From contig CAZHCA010000016.1 in the NCBI GenBank assembly GCA_964530825.1, positions 32,507-96,506 of the forward strand: 64,000 nucleotides of DNA, read 5' to 3'. The notes beneath the pieces were generated by a model. It was not told the DNA's origin. It searched no databases and saw only the letters and a list, made by a program, of their open reading frames with translations. The number at the start of each line of letters is the position of its first letter. The first letter of the stretch is position 1. Origin of the DNA: CAZHCA01 sp964530825 (GTDB taxonomy: Bacteria; Bacteroidota; Bacteroidia; Chitinophagales; Saprospiraceae). A program made the translations under genes and the position numbers. Of this stretch, positions 10,501-19,454 are shown one piece after another.

Positions 10501-10793
10501 CCAAAATTTCCACTCACGAATTCGGGCCCCAGTTTGAACTCAAAGTGGAGTTGGCGGTAGTACAATGCGGGCTTAAACAAAAGCCATCCGAAGGAAGAAA
10601 GGTGTTGTCTATTGAAAGTCATTCCATTGTAGACCTCGCGAAATTCGCTCCGGAAACGAGCGATAGCATTCTTATAGCGTCGGTGAACGCCGATGGGATA
10701 GGGTTGGAGGGCTGGTCGTACCACAAACTGGGGGTATTCGCCCATCTGGGTGTTTTGTACCAGCACCGGTATCTGAAGGGAAAGATGACGCAT
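7527..10793 (-). CDS. Clp-type AAA+ ATPase with degenerate D1 and release-factor-like (PCRF) C-terminal domain
   Basis: A 1088-residue protein from the chosen ATG at 10793 (the frame stays open 21 codons further, but MRHLSLQIPVL fits better). Residues 1-225 are a family-unknown beta-rich region in place of Clp_N repeats. D1 (about 230-470) aligns with ClpB/ClpC but is degenerate: the P-loop reads GAEGVGRHT (252-260, Lys replaced by Arg), Walker B reads LLIDNP (Asp328-Asn329), and the arginine-finger region is lost. D2 is intact: GPTGVGKT (531-538), Walker B Asp598/Glu599, sensor SNAG and NRID. A VGY tripeptide sits where ClpC carries its ClpP-docking VGF loop. After D2, a helical region and residues about 900-1025 resemble the PCRF domain of release factors, without GGQ. 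It is divergent from the DUF4397 gene. Confidence 0.85.
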   Translation of the reverse strand: MRHLSLQIPVLVQNTQMGEYPQFVVRPALQPYPIGVHRRYKNAIARFRSEFREVYNGMTFNRQHLSSFGWLLFKPALYYRQLHFEFKLGPEFVSGNFGLLFLNLRGLTFLSFPRVDNQMAILNAEAIKQKALRSTAQKLLRRRLQEIRSDLQEGFNVQVFYSDKREFITEVPVELQINYQDFPLEREERSFFFSFFNQTSDFEGAVEMSKVGQDLNEKYPHELGRAYYRDYEVQNLYQIIYEQGKTPIVLVGAEGVGRHTLVNEVIWRYMEKNQDKAAETLERIYLVDPTRVITGMSIIGQWQQRFEAILDFLMQPERSEFAHKLLIDNPVALLRVGKSSKNDLSLSDVLKPYLEQRQLQTILIASFEEWSVIQEQDRSFSDLFQVFRVLEVDYQTAIHIILEQRANLEAQQGCRISVRAIQQLLHIQRNYLRNQPLPGSVMKLLQQLSTKYRHQDIDREQVREAFQAFSGLKEQIFDPIVAFEKEQIEEVIRQQLFGQEEAVKALANVINLMKSKLVDKQKPVSSFLFVGPTGVGKTQAAKVLAQILTGRDDQLLRFDMNEYNEEGAVERLIGDRQNPEGQLTGAIRYQPFGILLLDEIEKAIPEVHDLLLQVLDEGRLTDSLGRTVDFSNVVIIMTSNAGAEDIRAEVGYKKGQADRAIYFKALRKIFRPEFINRIDQVVVFSPLQKEHIKGITRLQINQLLQRDGFIRRTTIVNITKAAMDWVAERGYDKHMGGRALRRQIERDLTALTAEQLIRLRSDQPIILEVDLQDNWIVPSVTPLSFADPLDEIPLPAAPESKQAGKQFYRKLLDRVELMDKQVGAVTATLQGPEGQILSDEGKVLESWPIFDLQKRIRDCKDHLQKITLGFDDWLFTDAIRSPLRLRKALQRPKEDHSSMEDWKAYFFQDAALQELVDAYQVANNQYDGLKTEFIDNHLDVVLLELALDGLRNQQYDRLQLVIQSMIIGRGETEVEYLLHQYQALMDRLDFSFTTQPEEGRIQVEGFGLKEILIGECGVHFFRRRNQPPLPVRLDIEDPEGRSFSKDRQTIIRLYDGEKTLTDLRTGFSNAYQMNPDELKVLVAAQLNA

Positions 10794-10977
10794 AGAATGG
10801 ATCGATTTTAGCCTACTAAAATACCCAATGCTCCTTTGGTTTCCAAGGATGGCCAATCCATTTCTAGCAATCGTTAAAATGACGCAGAATAGCTAAAGCC
10901 GCTTTTCATACCGGTGCAGCCTAACCTCGTCAAACAGAATCCCCAAACACACGTTTAATCATTGGTTATTTTCTGAA

Positions 10978-13900
10978 ATGCTCACCAAAATCGTTCCTAT
11001 GTATAGAATTTACGTTTTCCTGCTAGCCTTAATGGCGACCGGAACACTATGGTCCCAAAACGCTAACCTGCAGATTATTCACAATTCGCCGACGCCCGGC
11101 ACGGATAGCGGCCCCGCAGTCGACATCTACGCCAATGATGCATTGCTGGTCGACAATTTTGATTTCCGCACAGCTACCGATTTCATCAGTGTGGCTCCCG
11201 GAATTTACGAAATTGCCGTGGCCCCGGATACCTCTACCTCTTCCGCTTCGGCTATTGCCACCTTTGCGGGGGTGGTTTTAGAAGCCGACAGCAACTACGT
11301 AGTTGTCGCCACCGGCATCGTCGGCGATGCCAACACACCTTTCAACTTAGCTATTTCCGACATTGGGCAAATGATGTCCTCAGCTGACGACTTGGTTGCT
11401 ATTAATGCTTTCCACGGATCACCGGATGCGCCCAACGTCGATATCAATGCCCGCGGCGTGGGTAACCTGTTTGCCGATCTGCCTTTCGGCGATTTTAGCG
11501 GCTACACTGAAGTACCCGCCGCTTCCTATTTTTTGGATGTAAAACCAGCCGGCGAGGATGCTGTCGTTGCCACTTTCCAAGCCGACCTCTCCAATCTGGG
11601 CGGCGGGGCTGCTGTTGTTTTCGCCAGCGGACTGCTGGGCAACACCCCTAACTTCGGCCTTTTTGCCGCACTTCCCGACAATACCGTAATCGAATTGCCA
11701 GCTACTGCCATCCCGGAAGGACTCGTCATAAACGAGGTGGACTACGACATGCCGGGCTCCGATGACGCAGAATTTGTCGAATTACTCAATACCAGCTCCG
11801 AACCTGTTTCCCTGGGCGGCGTGGAAGTACTTTTCGTTAATGGCTCGAACAGCGAAACTTATAGTACGATCACTCTGCCTGACTCTACCTTGGCAGCCGG
11901 TGATTATTTCGTCATTTGTTTCTCTACCGACAACGTCGCCAATTGCGATTTGAATGTTTCGGGTAGCATCCAGAACGGTTCGCCGGATGCCATTGCGCTG
12001 CAGTTTGGCGGATCTCTTCTTCTCGATGCCCTGAGCTACGAAGGGGATGTAGAGGGTTTTGTTGAAGGAACCGGATCCGGACTAGAAGACGTAGGAGCAG
12101 CAGATGAAGTTAATAAAGGCCTGTCGCGTTTCCCCGATGGAGCTGATTCTGACTCGAATAGCGACGATTTCATCTTCGCCTGCGTTACCCCAGGCGAAGC
12201 CAATACCGACGCCAATATGAGCTGCCAGGTGCAGGGTATGGTGCGCCTGCAAATCATCCACAACTCGCCTGCTGCTGGTACGGATAGCGGACCTACGGTT
12301 GATATTTACGCCAATGATGCGTTGCTTTTCGACGATCTAGCTTTCCGCAGCGCCACTGAATTCGTGGATGTAATGGCCGACACTTTTACCATTGCCATTG
12401 CTCCGGATAACAGTACTTCCTCAGCTGATGCTATTGCAACCTTCCCGGGCGTAATTTTCGAAGACCGGGAAAGCTACGTGGTTGTTGCCAACGGCATTGT
12501 TGGGGATGACACTACACCTTTCGAACTGGCCGTTACCGATATGGGGCAAGAATTTGCCACTAGCTCCAGCGGCAACTTTGATTTTAATGTATTCCACGGA
12601 TCCCCTGATGCGCCCGCCGTCGATGTAAACGTTACAGATGGCGCCAACCTGGTGGATTCCTTATCCTATAGCGATTTCAGCGGTTACCTGGGCGTGCCGG
12701 CAGCAGCCTACTCCCTAGACGTAGCTAATGCCGAGACCGACGAGGTCGTAGCCACTTTTGACGTCGACCTTAGCCTGTTGGCGGGCAGTGCAGCTACGGT
12801 TTTTGCCAGCGGCTTGTTGGGCGATACGCCCGGATTCGGTTTGTTTGCCGCTTTCGCCGACGGGACGGTAGTTGAGTTTCCACAGGCGGTGCCGGATAGC
12901 GCACGCGTTCAAATCATCCACAACTCGCCTACGCCCGGCACTGAAAGCGGTCCGACCGTCGATATCTACGCCAACGACGCGCTGCTCTACGACGACGTTC
13001 CCTTCCGTGCAGCTACGGCTTTTGCCAGCCTGCCCGAGGGCACCTATGACCTGGCCGTCGCGCCAGACACCAGTACCTCCTCGGCTTCGGCTATCGCCAC
13101 CTTCCAGGGCGTAGTGCTCGAAGGCGACAGCACCTACGTGGTGATCGCCAACGGTGTGGTAGGCGATGCCAATACGCCTTTTAATTTAGCTATTTCCGAT
13201 ATGGGGCGCGAGGCGGCTACCGATCCTGCGAACGTTGATTTCAATGTTTTCCACGGCTCGCCCGATGCGCCTAACGTAGACGTTAACGTCAATGATGGGG
13301 CCAGCCTGGTTACGGACCTTACTTTCGGCGCATTTTCCGGTTACTTGGGCGTACCCGCCGGTCCGTACCTGCTCGACGTTGCCGATGCAGCGACCGGCCA
13401 GGTCGTGGCTACCTTCGACGTTGACCTGACAGGGCTCGACGGAGGTGCAGCTACGGTATTTGCAAGTGGCTTGCTGAGCGACACGCCTAATTTCGGTCTG
13501 TTCGCCGCCCTGCCCGATGGTACGGTGGTCGAATTCCCAGATACAACACTTACGCCTGACTCTGCCCGCGTACAGATTATCCATAACTCGCCTACTCCGG
13601 GTACTGAAAGCGGTCCGACCGTCGATATCTACGCCAACGACGCGCTGCTCTACGACGACGTTCCCTTCCGTGCAGCTACGGCTTTTGCCAGCCTGCCCGA
13701 GGGCACCTATGACCTGGCCGTCGCGCCAGACACCAGTACCTCCTCGGCTTCGGCTATCGCCACCTTCCAGGGCGTAGTGCTCGAAGGCGACAGCACCTAC
13801 GTGGTGATCGCCAACGGTGTGGTAGGCGATGCCAATACGCCTTTTAATTTAGCTATTTCCGATATGGGGCGCGAGGCGGCTACCGATCCTGCGAACGTTG

Positions 13901-16461
13901 ATTTCAATGTTTTCCACGGCTCGCCCGATGCGCCTAACGTAGATGTGAGCCTGAACGGTGGCGGTATCCTGGTACCCAATTTACCTTTCGGCATTTTCTC
14001 TGATTATTTAAGCGTACCCGTCGGTCCGTACCTGCTCGACGTTGCCGATGCAGCGACCAATCAAGTAGTTGCTACCTTCGACGTTGACCTGACGGGGCTC
14101 GACGGAGGTGCGGCCACGGTATTTGCAAGTGGCTTGCTGAGCGACACGCCTAATTTCGGTCTGTTCGCTGCCCTGCCCGACGGAACGGTAGTCGAGTTTC
14201 CCGATACTACGGTGACCCCGGATACCGCACGCGTACAGATTATCCATAACTCTCCAACTTCCGATACGCAAACCGGACCCACGGTAGACATTTACGCCAA
14301 TGGTGCCCTACTGGTCGACGACCTGGCTTTTCGCAACGCCACTCCTTTCGTGGATGTGGTAGCCGGCGTTTATGACATTGCCGTGGCGCCCGACACGAGT
14401 ACTTCGGCAGAATCAGCTATTGCCACCTTTTCCGACGTGGTTTTTGCAGCCGACATGACCTATACTGTTGTAGCTAACGGCATTGTCGGCAATGGTAATA
14501 CACCGTTCGCGCTTGAGGTCAACGACATGGCTCGCGAAGCTTCCAGCGGCGCGCCCGATGTGGACTTTAATGTTTTCCATGGTTCGCCCAATGCGCCTGC
14601 TGTATCGATCGACATTCAAGGAGTGGGTAATGTAGTTGATGGAATCGAATTCGGTCAGTTCTCTGACTATGTCACTGCTCCAGAAGCGAGCTACTTGATT
14701 GACCTGATCATCACGGAAAGTGGTTTACTCGCCGAGACTTACCAAGCCGATCTGACCGGTTTGGGTGGTGGTGCGGCTACCGTCTTCGCCAGTGGCCAAC
14801 TCGGCACGATAGGCCCAGATTTTGGTATCTTTGCTGCCCTACCTGACGGCTCGGTAGTCGAGTTCCCGGTTGTAGAATTCGCTCAAGTACAAGTCATCCA
14901 CAACGCTCCGACTCCGGCTACCGAAACTGGGCCGACGGTAGATATCTGGGCGAATGACGTATTACTGATCGACAACTTTGAATTTCGTACGGCTACCCCC
15001 TTCCTAGATGTGGTTGCCGGCACTTACGACATCGCCGTTGCACCCGATACCAGTACTTCGCCGGCCTCGGCCATTGCTACCTTCCCCGGCGTGACTTTCG
15101 GTGCAGATACCGGATACGTAGTTACTGCCTACGGTGTGGTGGGCAACCAACTGACGCCTTTCGACTTGGCCATCCGCGAAAATGCGCTGACTGAGTCTGG
15201 CGATTCCAGTATTGTCAGTATCCAAGGATTCCACGGCTCACCCGACGTTCCGCCGGTAGATGTAATTCTAGCCGATGGATCAAATCTGATTTCGAACCTT
15301 TCTTACAGCAACTACTCGATGGACTACAACCAGTTGGCTCCGGGTCGCTACGTTGTCGGCCTTGGCCTGGCAGGTACCGGCGCAATTCTGGGCAACATTG
15401 CACTCGATATCAACGGACGCGGCGGCGAAGCAGTCACCCTGATTGCAAGCGGCTTTTTTGCCTCTACGCCTACCGTGGGTATCTACGCCGTCTTTGCTGA
15501 TGGTACAGTGGAAATCCTACCGGGCGTATCCTTTGCCGACCTGCAGGTAGTACATAATTCCCCCGCAGTAGGTACGGATAGCGGTCCGACTGTAGATATT
15601 TACGCGAACGGTGCCTTACTACTGGACGACTTCGCTTTCCGCACGGCATCGCCTTTCACAACTGTGGAAAGCGGCGACTACACTATTGCGGTCGCGCTGG
15701 ACAACAGCACCTCGGCCGATGACGCCATTGCCACCTTTGACCTTACCCTGGGGGCCGACACTTCTTACATTGTAGTGGCCAACGGTATCGTAGGCGATCC
15801 GGACGCACCGTTCGACCTGGAAGTATTCGCCAATGCACGTCAGGAAGCCGATGCGAGTGGTGTTGACCTGCTAGCCTTCCACGGTTCTCCAAATGCACCG
15901 ACGGTTGATATCACCGCAGATGGAGTAGGTGTATTATTTGATGATATTACTTATACCGACTTCCAAGGTTATCTGAATGTACCTGCCGGAGAGTATACGC
16001 TGAATGTAACTCCTGGCGACGACAACGACAATGCGCTATTCAGCTACGCTGCCGACCTTACAGACCTCGAAGGAGGTGCCGGATTGGCTTTCGCCAGTGG
16101 TCTGGTAGCTGATATGCCTGGATTCGGCCTGTTTGTTGCCCTACCCGACGGTACCGTAATCGAACTGCCGCTGGTGACTTCCATTAATGCGCTAAATGAT
16201 GAGTTTGCAACCTTCGACATCATGCCTAACCCGGCGGTTGAATCTGCACTGATCAATTTCGAACTGACGGAAAGTCTGGATCTGCGCGTGAATCTATTTA
16301 ATGCGCAAGGACAACTGGTACGCACCGATCGCATCGGCCGCTACGCTGCCGGCACACACAGCTACCGCCTGCCTGTCAGCACCTTGGACGCAGGTATCTA
16401 CTACGTGAGTTTCAGCAACGGTAATCGCCAAATTACCCGCCGCCTTGTCGTCGGTAATTAG
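10978..16461 (+). CDS. Giant DUF4397-repeat surface protein with lamin-tail domain and T9SS sorting domain
   Basis: An 1827-residue secreted protein with a signal peptide (MYRIYVFLLALMATGTLWSQ; a second ATG lies at 10999). Seven DUF4397 units of about 215-221 residues begin at about residues 29, 421, 642, 863, 1084, 1302 and 1520, each opening with a variant of LQIIHNSP...DIYAND. Between units 1 and 2 (residues 247-419) sits a lamin-tail-like domain (GLVINEVDYD...EFVEL). Residues 1736-1827 are a type A T9SS sorting domain. The composition is acidic and lysine-poor. Likely a cell-surface or matrix/adhesion protein; no enzyme motif is seen. It ends at a rho-independent terminator, so it looks monocistronic. 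Confidence 0.9.
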   Translation: MLTKIVPMYRIYVFLLALMATGTLWSQNANLQIIHNSPTPGTDSGPAVDIYANDALLVDNFDFRTATDFISVAPGIYEIAVAPDTSTSSASAIATFAGVVLEADSNYVVVATGIVGDANTPFNLAISDIGQMMSSADDLVAINAFHGSPDAPNVDINARGVGNLFADLPFGDFSGYTEVPAASYFLDVKPAGEDAVVATFQADLSNLGGGAAVVFASGLLGNTPNFGLFAALPDNTVIELPATAIPEGLVINEVDYDMPGSDDAEFVELLNTSSEPVSLGGVEVLFVNGSNSETYSTITLPDSTLAAGDYFVICFSTDNVANCDLNVSGSIQNGSPDAIALQFGGSLLLDALSYEGDVEGFVEGTGSGLEDVGAADEVNKGLSRFPDGADSDSNSDDFIFACVTPGEANTDANMSCQVQGMVRLQIIHNSPAAGTDSGPTVDIYANDALLFDDLAFRSATEFVDVMADTFTIAIAPDNSTSSADAIATFPGVIFEDRESYVVVANGIVGDDTTPFELAVTDMGQEFATSSSGNFDFNVFHGSPDAPAVDVNVTDGANLVDSLSYSDFSGYLGVPAAAYSLDVANAETDEVVATFDVDLSLLAGSAATVFASGLLGDTPGFGLFAAFADGTVVEFPQAVPDSARVQIIHNSPTPGTESGPTVDIYANDALLYDDVPFRAATAFASLPEGTYDLAVAPDTSTSSASAIATFQGVVLEGDSTYVVIANGVVGDANTPFNLAISDMGREAATDPANVDFNVFHGSPDAPNVDVNVNDGASLVTDLTFGAFSGYLGVPAGPYLLDVADAATGQVVATFDVDLTGLDGGAATVFASGLLSDTPNFGLFAALPDGTVVEFPDTTLTPDSARVQIIHNSPTPGTESGPTVDIYANDALLYDDVPFRAATAFASLPEGTYDLAVAPDTSTSSASAIATFQGVVLEGDSTYVVIANGVVGDANTPFNLAISDMGREAATDPANVDFNVFHGSPDAPNVDVSLNGGGILVPNLPFGIFSDYLSVPVGPYLLDVADAATNQVVATFDVDLTGLDGGAATVFASGLLSDTPNFGLFAALPDGTVVEFPDTTVTPDTARVQIIHNSPTSDTQTGPTVDIYANGALLVDDLAFRNATPFVDVVAGVYDIAVAPDTSTSAESAIATFSDVVFAADMTYTVVANGIVGNGNTPFALEVNDMAREASSGAPDVDFNVFHGSPNAPAVSIDIQGVGNVVDGIEFGQFSDYVTAPEASYLIDLIITESGLLAETYQADLTGLGGGAATVFASGQLGTIGPDFGIFAALPDGSVVEFPVVEFAQVQVIHNAPTPATETGPTVDIWANDVLLIDNFEFRTATPFLDVVAGTYDIAVAPDTSTSPASAIATFPGVTFGADTGYVVTAYGVVGNQLTPFDLAIRENALTESGDSSIVSIQGFHGSPDVPPVDVILADGSNLISNLSYSNYSMDYNQLAPGRYVVGLGLAGTGAILGNIALDINGRGGEAVTLIASGFFASTPTVGIYAVFADGTVEILPGVSFADLQVVHNSPAVGTDSGPTVDIYANGALLLDDFAFRTASPFTTVESGDYTIAVALDNSTSADDAIATFDLTLGADTSYIVVANGIVGDPDAPFDLEVFANARQEADASGVDLLAFHGSPNAPTVDITADGVGVLFDDITYTDFQGYLNVPAGEYTLNVTPGDDNDNALFSYAADLTDLEGGAGLAFASGLVADMPGFGLFVALPDGTVIELPLVTSINALNDEFATFDIMPNPAVESALINFELTESLDLRVNLFNAQGQLVRTDRIGRYAAGTHSYRLPVSTLDAGIYYVSFSNGNRQITRRLVVGN
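12940..13943 (+). repeat. Perfect 341-bp direct repeat inside the DUF4397 gene
   Basis: Bases 12940-13280 recur unchanged, by eye, at 13603-13943, an offset of 663 bases (221 codons, exactly one domain). Flanking parts of the same two domains differ at many synonymous and some non-synonymous sites. Identity is therefore confined to a sharp block, as expected after recent duplication or gene conversion. Confidence 0.9.
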
Positions 16462-16514
16462 TGGCTTACCTAACGATATATTTACTATCCCAGGGCCAAT
16501 AGCCGACGGATAGG

Positions 16515-16553
16515 AAGAATGGGGGCTAAAAACTTAGTCCCCATTTCTTTTTT
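16515..16553 (+). terminator. Rho-independent terminator of the DUF4397 gene
   Basis: A stem between 16515-16529 and 16534-16549 around a short A-rich loop is followed by a T-rich tract. It lies 53 bases after the stop codon of the surface-protein gene. Confidence 0.7.
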
Positions 16554-16597
16554 AGGCCATAAACTATATATTAGCCTTAGATCTTGAACTTGTTGAA

Positions 16598-16680
16598 GAG
16601 CATGTTTAAAATTTCATCAATAGGCCACAAGTGGCAGATTTAAACCTGCTCTACGTTTCCATCAATTGGCTACAAGAGGG
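16598..16680 (+). promoter_or_regulatory. Inverted and direct repeats upstream of the double AAA+ gene
   Basis: A 13-base inverted repeat (16598-16610 with 16639-16651, 12 of 13 pairing) overlaps two similar direct repeats of about 23-25 bases (16612-16634 and 16656-16680, cores ATCAAT.GGC.ACAAG). The second direct repeat ends 8 bases before the ATG at 16689. This could be an operator or a structured leader; no regulator is identified. Confidence 0.4.
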
Positions 16681-16688
16681 ATAAGTTA

Positions 16689-19334
16689 ATGGCCGACGTA
16701 TATCGCACTCCTGCGCAAAAAAACTTCAAGTTTCGCGAGCTCAAGGTGTACGCCTCTACCGAGTGGTTAGCGGACAATAAAAAGAAGTACCGTCAAGTGT
16801 TCGACCGGTACGAGACCTCTTATATTTACGCCGAATTATCTTTCCACAATAAACTCTTTGACGTTGAAGACTGGGAGATTGAGGTGGAGTTGCGTTGTTT
16901 TTCCCTCAAAAAGGGGCGAAAGGAAATCTGCGCCCTTCCGCTGAAAAAGAAGGTCAGCAAATACGACAACGTCGTTTACATCCGCGAAGGCTGGGGCAAC
17001 AAAAATGAAGGGTCTTTCTGGAAGAAAGGCACCTATTACTGGGAAGCATGGATCGAAGGGGAGAAGGTTGCTACCAAATACTTTTACGTAGAAGACGCCT
17101 CCAAGGATGCACTGGCAGGCGAAAACGCCTACGTAGAGGTACAATCCCTGAGGCTTTACGAGGGCCCTTACGACGATGTAAACGAAGATGACCGGGTTTA
17201 TTACAAAAACTTTAGCAGCGAGGAGACGCGTTATATCTACGTTGAGATTATCCTGCGCAACCTGCATACCTCCAAAGCCTGGCAATGCGAGCTGTTCACC
17301 AAGTTTTACAATGACGCCCGCGAGCTAAAAGGGCAGGTCATCCGGTTGCAGCGCATCGAAAAGCGTGACGAAATCATTAAAATTACAGCGGGTTGGGGTT
17401 CTAATGTAAAGGGCTCTTGGCGCGAGGATCGATACTCGGCAGAGATTGTCTTTATGGATAAACTGCTCGCCATCGTTCCTTTCCAGGTGGAGGAAGAATT
17501 CGAGGAGGGCATTGCCGGGGTTTTATTGCCGGACCGGCAGTCGCCGGTGATTCTTACGCCCGACGAAGATTATCGCCAGAGCTTCGAAGATGTGATGGAA
17601 CGCCTGAACGAGCTGGTAGGCCTGCGCGAAATCAAAGCCAAAGTTGCCGAGCACGCCAATTACCTCAAATTTTTACAGCTGCGTAAGGAAAAAGGGTTTG
17701 AGGAAAAGGACGAGATCAATGTCCACTCCGTTTTTATTGGGAACCCTGGTACCGGTAAGACCACCGTGGCGACCATGATGGGTAAGCTGTATAAAAAGAT
17801 GGGGCTACTTTCCAAAGGCCATGTGCACGAGGTCGACCGGGTCGATTTAGTGGGTGAATACATCGGCCAGACGGCCCCCAAGGTCAAGGAAGCCATCGAG
17901 AAAGGCCGCGGGGGCGTGCTCTTTATTGACGAAGCTTATGCTTTAGCGCGCTCTAATGACGATAGCAAAGACTTTGGCCGGGAAGTGATCGAGATCCTGG
18001 TGAAAGAAATGTCGAACGGGCCGGGCGACCTAGCGGTCATCGTAGCCGGTTACCCCAAAGAAATGAAGCATTTCCTCGATTCCAACCCCGGTTTAAAGTC
18101 GCGTTTCAAGTTGTATTTTGAGTTTCCCGACTACCTTCCTCAAGAACTCCTTCGCATCGCCGACTACGCCGCAGCCCAGAAAGGGGTAAAACTGACCATG
18201 GCTGCCTCCGATATTTTGTACGAATTGATCGTGAAAGCTTATCGCCGGCGCGATCGCAGCTTCGGCAACGCCCGGTACGTATACGACCTCATCGATAAAG
18301 CTAAGATCAACCTCGGTTTGCGGGTAATGCAGTTGCCTAACCCACGCAATGTCGACCGAGAGACCCTCTCGACAGTCGAATTGGAAGACGTCGCACGAAT
18401 CGATTCCAAGACCCAACGGGAACTGCCCGAGATCCCGATCGACGAAAACCTGCTCACCGAGTCGCTCAACGAGCTGAATCGCCTGATTGGAATGGATAAA
18501 ATCAAGGCGCAAATCAATGAATTGGTGCGCCTGGTGCGTTTCTATCGGGAAACGAACCGCGACGTACTCAACAACTTTTTCCTGCATACCGTCTTTATAG
18601 GTAATCCGGGTACGGGCAAAACTACTGTGGCTCGCATCCTGACCCAGATTTACAAAGCACTGGGTGTGCTGGAGCGCGGCCATATGATCGAAACCGACCG
18701 GCAGGGACTGGTCGCCGGCTACGTTGGACAGACGGCGATTAAGACCTCCGAAAGGGTGGAAGAAGCCCTGGGGGGTGTACTTTTTATCGACGAGGCTTAC
18801 GCCCTCACCATGAAGTCGAACGGCAGTCAGGGTGACTTCGGCGACGAAGCCATCCAGACCCTCCTAAAGCGAATGGAAGACCACCGCGGCGAATTTTTCG
18901 TTTTTGTGGCCGGCTATCCCGACAATATGGAGCATTTTTTGAAAGCCAACCCTGGATTAAGCTCTCGCTTCGACAAAGTGCTGAAATTCGAAGATTACAA
19001 GCCCTCGGAGCTCTCGCAGATCGCCCTGCAAATGCTGGAAGAAAAAAATCTGATTCCCACACCCGAAGCCGAAGAGCACCTCAAGAAGTACTTAGCCTTT
19101 ATTTATGAATACCGCGACAAGTATTTCGGTAATGCCCGCACGGTGCGGAATCTCATCCTGGAGGCCGTCAAAAACCAAAACCTGCGCCTGGCGGCCCTGA
19201 CACCCGCAGTCCGCGCCCAAACACCGGCTAATGTACTTGCCCTCGATGATGTTTCCACCTTTAAGTTAGACAAAGAAGGCTTCCTGTTTAATAAGAAAAC
19301 CATTGGCTTTCGCAAAGGCCAAGAACAATCCTGA
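16689..19334 (+). CDS. AAA+ ATPase with two CbbX/SpoVK-like modules and duplicated N-terminal beta-domain
   Basis: An 881-residue protein. Two homologous AAA+ modules of the CbbX/SpoVK type are intact: GNPGTGKT at 351-358 and 638-645, Walker B VLFIDEAYAL in each (first at Asp414/Glu415), VAGYP sensor segments and FGNAR arginine motifs near 525 and 810. The first 275 residues hold a tandem domain (about 18-136 and 150-267), each copy containing ET.YIY.E(L/I), a long beta stretch, GWG...GSW and a closing aromatic strand. The duplicated part has no named match that I recognise. CbbX relatives remodel enzymes or act in sporulation; the target here is unknown. No signal peptide, so cytoplasmic. 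Confidence 0.88.
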   Translation: MADVYRTPAQKNFKFRELKVYASTEWLADNKKKYRQVFDRYETSYIYAELSFHNKLFDVEDWEIEVELRCFSLKKGRKEICALPLKKKVSKYDNVVYIREGWGNKNEGSFWKKGTYYWEAWIEGEKVATKYFYVEDASKDALAGENAYVEVQSLRLYEGPYDDVNEDDRVYYKNFSSEETRYIYVEIILRNLHTSKAWQCELFTKFYNDARELKGQVIRLQRIEKRDEIIKITAGWGSNVKGSWREDRYSAEIVFMDKLLAIVPFQVEEEFEEGIAGVLLPDRQSPVILTPDEDYRQSFEDVMERLNELVGLREIKAKVAEHANYLKFLQLRKEKGFEEKDEINVHSVFIGNPGTGKTTVATMMGKLYKKMGLLSKGHVHEVDRVDLVGEYIGQTAPKVKEAIEKGRGGVLFIDEAYALARSNDDSKDFGREVIEILVKEMSNGPGDLAVIVAGYPKEMKHFLDSNPGLKSRFKLYFEFPDYLPQELLRIADYAAAQKGVKLTMAASDILYELIVKAYRRRDRSFGNARYVYDLIDKAKINLGLRVMQLPNPRNVDRETLSTVELEDVARIDSKTQRELPEIPIDENLLTESLNELNRLIGMDKIKAQINELVRLVRFYRETNRDVLNNFFLHTVFIGNPGTGKTTVARILTQIYKALGVLERGHMIETDRQGLVAGYVGQTAIKTSERVEEALGGVLFIDEAYALTMKSNGSQGDFGDEAIQTLLKRMEDHRGEFFVFVAGYPDNMEHFLKANPGLSSRFDKVLKFEDYKPSELSQIALQMLEEKNLIPTPEAEEHLKKYLAFIYEYRDKYFGNARTVRNLILEAVKNQNLRLAALTPAVRAQTPANVLALDDVSTFKLDKEGFLFNKKTIGFRKGQEQS

Positions 19335-19454
19335 TCGCATCCCGCTCAAGATTTCTCTGACCGGATAGGGCTTTTCCCAAAAAAGCGTTATAACTTTCCC
19401 TTTGGTCCGGCGGCTAATAGCGCATCCACCACCTCAATCACATCTCGGCCCAAT

